Assembly (NCBI GenBank): GCA_003222935.1
Contig: QHXL01000169.1
Coordinates: forward strand, 1 to 6,173
Source of the DNA: Acidobacteriota bacterium
GTDB taxonomy: Bacteria; Acidobacteriota; Blastocatellia; Pyrinomonadales; Pyrinomonadaceae
DNA length: 6,173 nucleotides
Reading direction: 5' to 3'
Shown here: in pieces, positions 1 to 6,068 of the stretch
Position numbering within the stretch: the first letter of the stretch is position 1
Layout of the letters: the number at the start of each line of letters is the position of its first letter
Program-made: the position numbers and the translations under genes
The notes under the pieces: model-generated
Database searches by the model: none
What the model saw: only the letters and a program-made list of their open reading frames with translations
Told to the model about the DNA's origin: nothing

Positions 1-185
1 CTGGGTGACAGTTATGAATTTAAGGCTTGTGTGCGATCGGGAAACAGATCACGGTCAATCTGACGGGAGAATTGGAGGATTCGATGAAGAGTGCAGATAA
101 TTGGTCAAATAATTGGTCAGGACTTGCCCAGGTCTCTAGTGAGTCGGTTATAGAGGGTCACGGTGAAAAGCAGAGTAATAGCTAG
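1..185 (+). pseudogene. Possible frameshifted 3' end of an unknown plus-strand gene
   Basis: Frame 1 is open from the left edge (LGDSYEFKACVRSG...) and stops with TGA at 61-63. A second frame is open through the same place and continues as GKQITVNLTGELEDS, ending in TAG at 183-185. Joining them needs one extra base inside GGGAAA at 39-44 and would give SYEFKACVRSGKQITVNLTGE, an alternating pattern like the end of a small beta-sandwich such as a PPC-type domain (weak resemblance only). This could be a decayed gene end, a sequencing error, or chance. An alternative reading is a free-standing 33-codon ORF from ATG 84, preceded by GGAGG at 74-78 with five-base spacing; its peptide contains NWSNNWS, produced by a 12-base tandem duplication at 97-120. 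I cannot name the gene. Confidence 0.3.
97..120. repeat. 12-bp tandem duplication
   Basis: ATAATTGGTCAA at 97-108 is followed directly by ATAATTGGTCAG at 109-120, 11 of 12 bases identical. It keeps reading frame in the overlapping small ORF. It could be a simple slippage duplication or a paired protein-binding site; nothing nearby decides between these. Confidence 0.6.
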
Positions 186-366
186 AGTCATGGTTCTAAC
201 TCCTTGGACATCGATCTAAGTTGTATGTCTTTTCTAAAGTGCGAATCGGAAAGGTGTTTCAGATTTCTATGAGGCCGGAGTTACACAGATTCACTTAGGA
301 GGTTTCGTTTCGTACCTCATTTCGAAAAGAAAGTCTGTGTAATCTGTGCAATCTGTGGATGCGGTT
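186..366. other. Intergenic tail downstream of the ATP-grasp gene
   Basis: No credible reading frame on either strand. The first 95 bases show no structure I can support. The rest (281-360) is occupied by the TCTGTG repeat annotated separately. As the minus-strand operon ends at 367, transcripts of that operon would run into this repeat first; no T-rich intrinsic terminator is visible. Confidence 0.6.
281..360. repeat. TCTGTG nonamer repeat with inverted copy
   Basis: Three consecutive nonamers lie at 334-360: TCTGTGTAA, TCTGTGCAA and TCTGTGGAT. An inverted copy, TTACACAGA, lies at 281-289 and is the exact reverse complement of the first nonamer. Inside, GAGGT (299-303) and ACCTC (314-318) can form a smaller stem around a ten-base loop. 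I recall similar ATCTGTGTAATCTGTG strings scattered in intergenic DNA of several bacterial phyla, so this is probably a dispersed repeat rather than a gene-specific site. It sits seven bases beyond the ATP-grasp stop codon and could affect transcript ends, but that is speculative. Confidence 0.65.
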
Positions 367-1401
367 TTAGGCGCCGCGACCTGCGTAGTTGAGGCCTACA
401 GTGATGATTTTTTGCAGGAGTTGATCGTAAGGGATGCCGCTGTGTTCGGCCGAATCAGCGAAGTCTTCCTGGTGAGCAATTTGAGGATTGGGGTTAGCTT
501 CCAACAGATAAAACTGGCCATCTTCAGTCATTCGATAATCCAGTCGAGCGTACCCACTGAGGAATAAGTAGCGATAGATTCGTTTTGAAAGTCGCTCGAG
601 CAGCTTGTGTTGTTCAGGGGTAAGCTCAGCTGCTCGCGTCGCCACTCCAACTTTTTCCTGGTACGCCGGATCCCACTTCACCTTCAAGGTTGCAATATTC
701 TCAGCGCCATCAGGCAGCTTTTCCATCACCAACTCCCACGGCGCATACGTCTGAATGTTCTGATTGCCAATCACCCCAACATAGATCTCACGGCCCTTGA
801 TGTATTGTTCAGCGATCGCCGCAGTCTTATTCTTCCCATGAATAAACTCGACTCGCTGTGTTAGCTTCTCGTCGTCGTGCACAATCGATGCCTGCGCAAT
901 TCCAACTGAGCCTTCTTCGCTGATCGACTTCACGAGCAGTGGAAACTTCAAACGCTTTGGCCTTCTCACTTTTCGATTCATCGGAAACACCGCGAAGTTC
1001 GGAACCTGTATGCGGTGATACGAAAGAATCATCTTTGTGAGCGCCTTATCGTGGGCCAGGGTCATCCCGCGAGGATTACAACCGGTGTACGGTTGTTTCA
1101 TCAATTCGAGATAACTGACGACGTGCTGATCGTAAAGCGGGTAGCCGTGAAATTCTTCGAGCAGGTTAAATGCGATATGCGGCTTGTGCTCCATTAATGC
1201 GTTGCCGATATCGTTGAGCTGGTTGTACAGACCAACCGGATACACTTCATGGCCCATCTTCTTCAACGTGGAGATCACGTCGAACTCAGTTTTTACTTCC
1301 TGCTTTTCTTTGTCGGAGAGATCTTTCAACGAATCGGGAGGCACGAGGTCTTCGTGGACGAGCACTATAATGCGAAGTTTCTTTCGTGGCTCAAAGGTCA
1401 T
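367..1401 (-). CDS. D-Ala-D-Ala ligase-like ATP-grasp enzyme
   Basis: 344 residues. ATP-grasp enzymes activate a carboxylate as an acylphosphate and join it to an amine; this one should be cytoplasmic. Visible blocks in order: an N-terminal Rossmann-like region (LRIIVLVHED, 9-18; PHIAFNLLEEF, 74-84), the PYTG segment (104-107), HDKALTKMIL (117-126), the nucleotide-binding lysine strand and glycine loop FPLLVKSISEEGSVGI (153-168, K158), EQYIKGREIYVGV (198-210), and the metal-binding end with R286, D288 and LLEANPNP (299-306, E301, N303). Length suits Ddl, but the Ddl N-terminal serine/glutamate motif is not seen and the usual ENTxPG-type end reads EANPNPQ, so D-alanine is a doubtful substrate. 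ATG at 1401 overlaps the metallopeptidase stop by four bases (ATGA) with no clear Shine-Dalgarno site, so translation is probably coupled. Family call is firm; substrate unknown. Confidence 0.9.
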   Translation of the reverse strand: MTFEPRKKLRIIVLVHEDLVPPDSLKDLSDKEKQEVKTEFDVISTLKKMGHEVYPVGLYNQLNDIGNALMEHKPHIAFNLLEEFHGYPLYDQHVVSYLELMKQPYTGCNPRGMTLAHDKALTKMILSYHRIQVPNFAVFPMNRKVRRPKRLKFPLLVKSISEEGSVGIAQASIVHDDEKLTQRVEFIHGKNKTAAIAEQYIKGREIYVGVIGNQNIQTYAPWELVMEKLPDGAENIATLKVKWDPAYQEKVGVATRAAELTPEQHKLLERLSKRIYRYLFLSGYARLDYRMTEDGQFYLLEANPNPQIAHQEDFADSAEHSGIPYDQLLQKIITVGLNYAGRGA

Positions 1402-2417
1402 ACGGCTATTCGATGATAACCCGAATGGAGCACGTTCATTACTTGCACAGTCAACACTATCATTACACGGCGACGGGCTTCTCGTGAAGGTGTTGCGACG
1501 CGAAGTTTCAATTCTTTACAGCGATCGATCATGTTCTGTAACACGTGATCGATCGTGTACTGGTGCACGCCAGTCCCTTCAGCGACGATCTGTCGGACCT
1601 CTCGACGCACACTTCGAATAAAACTTGCAGCGCTTGGTTGTGACTTTCGCGTGGGTTCAGCTGAGAAGATTCGATAGAGATCACGATCGTAAACAGCGGG
1701 CCACTCAAAGTCGTAACGTTCGCGTTTGCGTTGATAGTGTTCGCGCAGAGTGATACGCAGCGCTGAGAGCGGTTCCACCTTGGTGCGAGTTCGGTTTTTT
1801 GGTTTCGTGCCGGCCAGCTCGTTCATCAACTCATCGATGTATTCGAGTTTGCGAACTGCGGGCCAACCCTTGTAACGACGTCGCCACTGCAAACGCGGCG
1901 TAAGCCAAACAGCGAAAGTTTCGGCAAAGTCCTCGGCCGGGTGCGCCTGTGCGTACCACGCCGGCAGATGTAGAACGAACCGGCGGCTTTTGGGTTTGGG
2001 CTTGTAGAAGTCGGGGTATGGTTGGGCAAACGAACCGAAGAGTTCTCGATGTCGGCGTTTGAAGTGCAATCGAAAGGCCGTGTCGAGTGCGTGCCCGGCT
2101 TCGTGACGAAGAATGCGCATGCATTCAGTGTCGTTTCCCCCCTCGACCTCCAACATCTGTTTGCGCTCGAGTTTCACCAGCCGCGGGTGTGCGAGGTAGA
2201 AAGGAATCGCGATTCCCGGCACGCCGTCCGGGGAGAACCACTCTTCTGACAGCCAAACGTGCGGCTTGAACCTGATACCACGAGTATTTAGTTCACTATA
2301 AAGGCGCTTGATGTGCGGTTCGAGGAATGAATTCTTGATTTTTATGGGCAGATCGCAGATCCGCAGGTCGAGTAGTTGGTCGTCACTCAGCCGATGCCAG
2401 GGGAAACGGTAGCTCAC
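1398..2417 (-). CDS. Putative zinc metallopeptidase (HEXXH)
   Basis: 339 residues, no signal peptide or membrane segment, so probably cytoplasmic. LRHEAGHALDTAF (103-115) is an HEXXH zinc site with H105, E106 and H109. About 50 residues on, AHPAEDFAETFAVWL (158-172) looks like the third-ligand helix, with E162 or E166 as candidate ligand; this pairing resembles the putative zinc-binding metallopeptidases of the Peptidase_Mx type (Pfam PF15887, from memory). Residues 205-260 are basic and rich in aromatic residues, and the C-terminal 80 residues are unassigned. The start is GTG at 2417: an in-frame TGA lies directly before it, so the frame cannot extend upstream, and GGAAGGGAA (2427-2435) lies nine bases ahead. 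First gene of a two-gene unit with the ATP-grasp ligase. Substrate is unknown; the pairing suggests a peptide or amide linked to the ligase product. Confidence 0.85.
   Translation of the reverse strand: MSYRFPWHRLSDDQLLDLRICDLPIKIKNSFLEPHIKRLYSELNTRGIRFKPHVWLSEEWFSPDGVPGIAIPFYLAHPRLVKLERKQMLEVEGGNDTECMRILRHEAGHALDTAFRLHFKRRHRELFGSFAQPYPDFYKPKPKSRRFVLHLPAWYAQAHPAEDFAETFAVWLTPRLQWRRRYKGWPAVRKLEYIDELMNELAGTKPKNRTRTKVEPLSALRITLREHYQRKRERYDFEWPAVYDRDLYRIFSAEPTRKSQPSAASFIRSVRREVRQIVAEGTGVHQYTIDHVLQNMIDRCKELKLRVATPSREARRRVMIVLTVQVMNVLHSGYHRIAV
1522..1555. repeat. GATC-rich hairpin inside the metallopeptidase gene
   Basis: CGATCGATCA (1522-1531) and TGATCGATCG (1546-1555) are exact reverse complements around a 14-base loop, and TGTT/AACA (1532-1535, 1540-1543) can extend the stem with a two-base bulge. 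It contains four GATC sites. It lies in the coding region for the segment TIDHVLQNMIDRC near the C-terminus. Confidence 0.6.
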
Positions 2418-2640
2418 TCAGAAACGTTCCCTTCCCGAGTTAACGACGTGGGCGACAGGTTCGGACACACCGCTTCTGAGATAGCTTTTTTAGCGAATAC
2501 GGGAGGCAAGGGACAGGTCACCGTCATACTCTAGGGCAGAGTCGATAAACAAAACTCGTTTCAGGATCGGTGGAGCGGGCACATTCTAGCCGCACGACGA
2601 GCAACCGCCAAGACGACCATTGCCGATCGCCATTTTCCGA
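2418..2640. other. Gene-free region upstream of the metallopeptidase
   Basis: No credible gene on either strand. It must hold the promoter of the minus-strand metallopeptidase/ligase operon, but I see only weak hexamer matches. The 14-base string GGGACAGGTCACCG at 2510-2523 matches the arm of the inverted repeat at 4481-4494 in 12 of 14 positions and may be a remnant of the same repeat family. Confidence 0.5.
2427..2435 (-). promoter_or_regulatory. Ribosome binding site of the metallopeptidase
   Basis: On the minus strand GGAAGGGAA precedes the GTG start at 2417 by nine bases. Together with the in-frame stop at 2418-2420 it fixes this unusual start codon. Confidence 0.6.
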
Positions 2641-2641
2641 C

Positions 2642-2803
2642 CCTTTAGTAACTCCCAATCACAACAGTGAACCCTGCTGCTGGGACCGCACGCGTCCCCG
2701 CGTGCCTGCTTCGAACCCGAGTGCTTGATAGCTAACGCGGGCACGCGGGGACGCGTGCGCTCCCAGCAAGCGCAACTCCTTGAGCCTGAGGCGCCACTAA
2801 AGG
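2642..2803. repeat. Palindromic repeat element, copy 1
   Basis: First of two tandem copies of a 168-base unit. Its core is a long stem: 2678-2706 pairs with 2740-2768, 29 positions with a single mismatch, around a 33-base loop that contains the small palindromes TTCGAA and TAGCTA. The stem arms are themselves near-palindromic (GCACGCG...CGCGTGC), so alternative smaller hairpins are possible. The outer ends carry CCTTTAGT (2642-2649) and its exact reverse complement ACTAAAGG (2796-2803), like short terminal inverted repeats. No coding capacity is convincing. It resembles a REP/REPIN or MITE-type nonautonomous element; I cannot identify a transposase for it in the window. Confidence 0.85.
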
Positions 2804-2810
2804 TTTTATT

Positions 2811-2974
2811 CCTTAATAGCTCCTTCGCACCGCAGTGAACCCCGCTGCTGGGACCGCACGCGTCCCCGCGTGCCTGCTTCGAACCCGAGTGCTTGATAGC
2901 TAACGCGAGCACGCGGGGACGCGTGCGCTCCCAGCAAGCGCAACTCCTTGAGACTGAGGCCGCCATTAAAAGGG
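2811..2974. repeat. Palindromic repeat element, copy 2
   Basis: Direct copy of the preceding unit at an offset of 168 bases. 2833-2958 matches 2665-2790 with only three differences in 126 bases and no gaps; homology fades in the left flank (about 17 of 25 positions between 2645-2669 and 2813-2837) and needs a small gap on the right. The stem is 2846-2874 with 2908-2936. The odd C/G mismatch in the stem is present in both copies, so they descend from one unit that was already asymmetric. One substitution (A at 2908) additionally opens the pair next to the loop. The last bases lie about 110 bases upstream of the secreted-protein gene. Confidence 0.85.
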
Positions 2975-3084
2975 TCTGTATTTAGACTCTATTGGTCCTT
3001 TTTGCTTCCCTCTTGCGCGTTGTTAGTGAGGGCCAAACTCGACAAGCGTCTCTCGAAGACGCACAGGAAGAAAAAGAGGGGACA
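2975..3084 (+). other. Leader region of the secreted-protein gene
   Basis: Between repeat copy 2 and the ATG at 3085. It stays open in frame from a TTG at 2992, but the encoded 31 residues (acidic and polar at their end) precede an obvious signal peptide and are unlikely to be translated. The region should contain the promoter, yet I found no convincing -35/-10 pair. Confidence 0.4.
3076..3081 (+). promoter_or_regulatory. Ribosome binding site of the secreted protein
   Basis: GAGGGG, whose GAGG core lies five bases before the ATG at 3085. This supports 3085 over the upstream TTG at 2992. Confidence 0.65.
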
Positions 3085-4464
3085 ATGATCAAATCAAGTA
3101 TTTCCAAAACCATTTTGATATCGATTGCCAGTCTGATGTTGACGACGGGTGTGGTGAACGCCGATACGAAAGTTAAATCGCGACAGACCAGCGGCGGGCA
3201 GACCATGGAGAACACGAGTTACATCAAGGGCAAACGTCAGCGCACCGAAATGAACAACGGGCAGATGGTCACGGTGCAGCAATGTGACTTGCAACGAAAC
3301 ATTCAAATAATGCCGCAGACCAGGGCGTATATCATTCAGCCTTACGACACCACAGCTTCGACTCCGACAAACAGTAAGACGACCAGTTCCCAGCCCGCTG
3401 GCTCTACGAAAGGCGGCGTCGTCACCTCAACAGTGACAACAAAGGACACCGGTGAACGCAAACAGATGTTTGGCTACACTGCGCGACACATCATCACTAC
3501 TATCGTTATGGACTCGACGCCCGACGCGTGTTCGCCGGTGAAAAGCAAGATGGAACTTGATGGTTGGTATATCGACGCCGCCTTTGCACTTAATTGTGGC
3601 AGTCCAAACTATTCTTCCTATCGACCGCAAGGAAACGGGGGCGGCTGTCGTGATCGTTATGAAACCAAACAGATCGGAACCGCAAAACGCGCTTATCCAG
3701 TTTGGGAAAAAACGACAATGTTCGACGCCAACGGTACGGCGAGCTTTTCAACTCTGAATGAGGTCATCGAGTTTTCTCAGGCGACACTTGATCCGTCGTT
3801 GTTTGACGTGCCTGCCGGTTACAGAGAAGTTCAGGATTTCGCGAGCGCGTTCTCGTCCGCCGGTAATTCATCAAGCGATAGCGAATCGGCTGTAGCCGCG
3901 AGCACTAAGAACAATGTAACTCAACCAGTGACAAAGTCAGCTTCATCCGTTGCTCCTAAGAAAGCTGGTGTAATTCGATTCGGCCTGGCGGCAATTAGAT
4001 CAACCACGGTTGGGAACGGAGTAAGTGCGACGGAACTGGCAGCGGCAGTTCAGGTTTCGCTAACTGCTAGTTTGAAGAGTGGAAAATTGGAAGTAGTGCC
4101 GATTGAGGCTCAATACGATCGTGAAGTTACCGCCGAAGCCAGGCAGAAGGAGTGCGATTACCTAATCTATGCGAATGTTTCGCACAAGAAAGGTGGCGGT
4201 GGTTTTGGCAGTGCGTTTAGCAAGGGCGCAGCGGCAATTGGATACGGCGCTGAAACTCAGGCGAGTACAAACAACTCCTCGTTCTCGGCGAATATCAAAG
4301 CCAAAGATGAATTGACCCTGGACGTGAGAGTCGAAACTCCAGGCACGCCGATTCCCCTGGTAGCAAGACAGTTTAAAGCGAAGGCTACATCAGCAGGTGA
4401 AGACCTCATCACCCCGGTGAGTCAACAAGCAGCCCAGGCTATCGCTGAGCTCGCCGCAAAATAA
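3085..4464 (+). CDS. Secreted two-domain protein of unknown function
   Basis: 459 residues from ATG 3085. Residues 1-26 form a Sec signal peptide (basic MIKSSISK, hydrophobic core, cleavage after VNA), so the protein is exported, probably to the periplasm or surface. Residues 27-250 contain YIKGKRQRTEM (46-56), QQCDLQRNIQI (65-75), ARHIITTIVMD (133-143), ELDGWYID (157-164) and SLFDVPAGYREV (238-249); this resembles DUF4412/LolA-like beta-rich acidobacterial proteins, from memory. C67, C149, C171 and C188 could form two disulfides. A Ser/Ala/Thr linker (about 255-292) leads to a second domain (295-459) with EARQKECDYLIYANVSHKKGG (351-371) and a glycine-rich segment. The pattern of helix, VVPI strand, then DYLIYANV strand recalls CsgG/LpoB-like folds, which is only inference. 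It stands alone on the plus strand, with no operon partner visible. Confidence 0.85.
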   Translation: MIKSSISKTILISIASLMLTTGVVNADTKVKSRQTSGGQTMENTSYIKGKRQRTEMNNGQMVTVQQCDLQRNIQIMPQTRAYIIQPYDTTASTPTNSKTTSSQPAGSTKGGVVTSTVTTKDTGERKQMFGYTARHIITTIVMDSTPDACSPVKSKMELDGWYIDAAFALNCGSPNYSSYRPQGNGGGCRDRYETKQIGTAKRAYPVWEKTTMFDANGTASFSTLNEVIEFSQATLDPSLFDVPAGYREVQDFASAFSSAGNSSSDSESAVAASTKNNVTQPVTKSASSVAPKKAGVIRFGLAAIRSTTVGNGVSATELAAAVQVSLTASLKSGKLEVVPIEAQYDREVTAEARQKECDYLIYANVSHKKGGGGFGSAFSKGAAAIGYGAETQASTNNSSFSANIKAKDELTLDVRVETPGTPIPLVARQFKAKATSAGEDLITPVSQQAAQAIAELAAK

Positions 4465-4472
4465 TCCTCCTC

Positions 4473-4562
4473 GGAGTGCGGGGACTTGTCACCGCTTTGT
4501 TAAAGCAGGCCTAGATAATGATGCCGCTCTCTTAACAAAGCGGTGACAAGTCCCCGCACTCC
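4473..4562. repeat. 31-bp perfect inverted repeat between convergent genes
   Basis: 4473-4503 and 4532-4562 are exact reverse complements over 31 bases. The 28-base centre folds further: AGC/GGC at 4504-4510 (A4507 bulged) pairs with GCCGCT at 4523-4528, leaving a 12-base tip, so nearly the whole element is one hairpin or cruciform. It begins nine bases after the stop of the secreted-protein gene and ends nine bases before the stop of the endonuclease III gene. It may terminate transcription from both sides, but neither flank has a T-run, so a dispersed palindromic element is at least as likely. Confidence 0.9.
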
Positions 4563-4570
4563 AAGGTGTC

Positions 4571-5245
4571 TCACATGCCAGGGGTCACGCCGGTCTTCAG
4601 GAATGAAGAAGGACAGAGCTTCTCTAATTCACATTCAGCACATTGTGGGTTACGCGCCTTGCAAGTCTTTCGCCCGTGATAGATCAACAGATGCGAGAAG
4701 ATCACCCAGTCTTTCTTTGGGACAATTTCAACCAGGTCCAGTTCGATCTTCTCGGCTGTTTTGGCCTCGCTGAGTCCAAGCCGGTGCGATAACCTTGTGA
4801 CGTGCGTATCAACGACTACGCCCGACTTAATCTCAAACGCATTCCCTAAAACAACATTCGCCGTCTTGCGCGCCACGCCCGGAAGTTCGAGTAACTCATC
4901 CATTGTTTGCGGTACCTGCCCACCATAATTCTCGCTGAGCATTTTCGATGTTCCCTGGATCGAGCGTGTCTTGTTGCGAAAGAAACCAGTCGACTGAATA
5001 TCCTTTTCGAGTTCACGTGCCGGAACCTTCAGGTAGTCTTCAGGTTTTCTATATTTACGAAACAGGTCAGCCGTAACGATGTTCACCCGATCATCCGTGC
5101 ACTGCGCAGAAAGAATCGTCGCAATCAACAACTCGAAAGGGTTCGAGTGATTGAGTGAACACTTAGCGCCGGGATAGGCACGTTTTAATTTGCGAATGAT
5201 TTCTCGGGTTCGCTTTTTTAGGTCTTCGATCGTTTCTTTCTTCAT
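4571..5245 (-). CDS. nth: Endonuclease III
   Basis: 224 residues, close to the usual ~211. A DNA glycosylase/AP lyase of base-excision repair that removes oxidised pyrimidines. FELLIATILSAQCTDDRVN (37-55) is the family signature; the helix-hairpin-helix LPGVARKTANVVL (121-133) carries the catalytic K127; VVDTHVTRLSHRLGL (144-158) carries the catalytic D146; and C195, C202, C205 and C211 (C-X6-C-X2-C-X5-C) form the [4Fe-4S] site. All key residues are present, so it should be active. The ATG at 5245 overlaps the permease stop by four bases (ATGA), and AAAGGA lies just ahead inside the permease gene, so it is probably translated from the transporter transcript. The function of the gene does not obviously connect with the transporter. 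Confidence 0.97.
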   Translation of the reverse strand: MKKETIEDLKKRTREIIRKLKRAYPGAKCSLNHSNPFELLIATILSAQCTDDRVNIVTADLFRKYRKPEDYLKVPARELEKDIQSTGFFRNKTRSIQGTSKMLSENYGGQVPQTMDELLELPGVARKTANVVLGNAFEIKSGVVVDTHVTRLSHRLGLSEAKTAEKIELDLVEIVPKKDWVIFSHLLIYHGRKTCKARNPQCAECELEKLCPSSFLKTGVTPGM

Positions 5246-6066
5246 CCCGTCCTTTTCAACTTCCCTGTTCTCTTGGCCCAGGCTTCGATCTTAACAAACA
5301 CCCAAAGCCCCAATGGAAGAAGCACTGCTCCCATCAGCGCCAGGACCAACAGTTCGTGCGTTACTGCCGACAAAGGAGCCCCGGCAAGTCGTTCCGGCGT
5401 AGAACCACTCATTCCAACACCAAACAATTTTCGACAAGCAGACAAAGTGTATGTCGCCGGAGAAATTGCAGACAGCGGCTGCATCCATCCTGGTAATACT
5501 TCAATCGGATAATAAACGCCCGAAACAAGTAGAAGCGAGCCCTGGAAGATGTGCGTCGCTTCGGCGCCTCGTTCAGCACTCATGACTGGAAAGACTGCGG
5601 CCATCAAACCCAAGCCAACGAAAGCAAGCGTGCTAACGCCGACCACAACCAGGACCCCGGGGAGATTCGCGCCGCGGAGATTCAGATCCGTGAACAACAC
5701 CAGCCCAGCCAAAACAATGAGACTTGTTATCACACTGTTAATGAGTGAATACAAACTGACACCTAACAGGTGGACCACTCGAGATACCGGCGCCATGAAC
5801 GTGTACTCCAGGGTCCCTTCCCAACGTTCATAGGCTATGGACATGGCGATCTCCTGATAAAGCCAGGAAAGATAGTTCCAAAGCAGTGCGCCCACCACGA
5901 GTGTCAAAGTTAGTTGATAGTTTCCCGCCGCAACACCGATCAGGGCGACAGTTGCCGATGTTACGAGCGCATAAAAGTTAAAGACTATGACCCAACCGAT
6001 ATAACGGCGGGTGAGGTGGTATCCCCGAAAAAGGAATGCCCACGTCTGCCGCATTGTTGTTTCCAT
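5242..6066 (-). CDS. ABC-2 type transporter permease
   Basis: 274 residues with six likely membrane spans at about 22-44, 53-72, 103-126, 134-161, 173-192 and 238-260, and a basic C-terminal tail (KRTGKLKRTG). ERWEGTLEYTFMAPVSR (80-96) is the cytoplasmic coupling-loop motif of ABC-2 exporters, and SGVYYPIEVLPGWMQPLSAI (182-201) followed by SPATY is the ABC-2 signature near the fifth span. It would form the inner-membrane pore of an exporter with the ATPase encoded immediately upstream. The start is ATG at 6066, with GGAG eight bases ahead; a second ATG four codons in is less well placed. The substrate (drug, lipid, polysaccharide or other) cannot be read from the sequence. Confidence 0.93.
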   Translation of the reverse strand: METTMRQTWAFLFRGYHLTRRYIGWVIVFNFYALVTSATVALIGVAAGNYQLTLTLVVGALLWNYLSWLYQEIAMSIAYERWEGTLEYTFMAPVSRVVHLLGVSLYSLINSVITSLIVLAGLVLFTDLNLRGANLPGVLVVVGVSTLAFVGLGLMAAVFPVMSAERGAEATHIFQGSLLLVSGVYYPIEVLPGWMQPLSAISPATYTLSACRKLFGVGMSGSTPERLAGAPLSAVTHELLVLALMGAVLLPLGLWVFVKIEAWAKRTGKLKRTG

Positions 6067-6068
6067 TG

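Noticed and set aside
1184..1621. Plus-strand open frames within the ligase and metallopeptidase genes
   Set aside because: They lie antisense to genes with clear catalytic motifs and show no family features.
2523..2552. Minus-strand promoter TTGTTT-18-TATGAC for the metallopeptidase operon
   Set aside because: Only a partial match at both hexamers; not better than other chance matches in the region.
2707..2739. tRNA-like T-loop string (GGGTTCGAA on the minus strand) in the repeat loop
   Set aside because: No acceptor, D or anticodon arms can be drawn around it, and it lies in the loop of a longer stem.
2586..2966. Minus-strand open frame of 126 codons across the repeats
   Set aside because: Its protein is two near-identical copies created by the tandem palindrome, with low-complexity Cys/Arg/Ser content and no plausible ribosome binding site seen.
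2642..2974. Integron attC array
   Set aside because: No RYYYAAC/GTTRRRY core sites in the right places, no gene cassette between copies and no integrase.
2642..2974. CRISPR array
   Set aside because: Only two copies, far too long, and palindromic over most of the unit.
2992..3084. N-terminal extension of the secreted protein from TTG 2992
   Set aside because: It would place 31 residues ahead of a clear signal peptide, while ATG 3085 has its own GAGG site.
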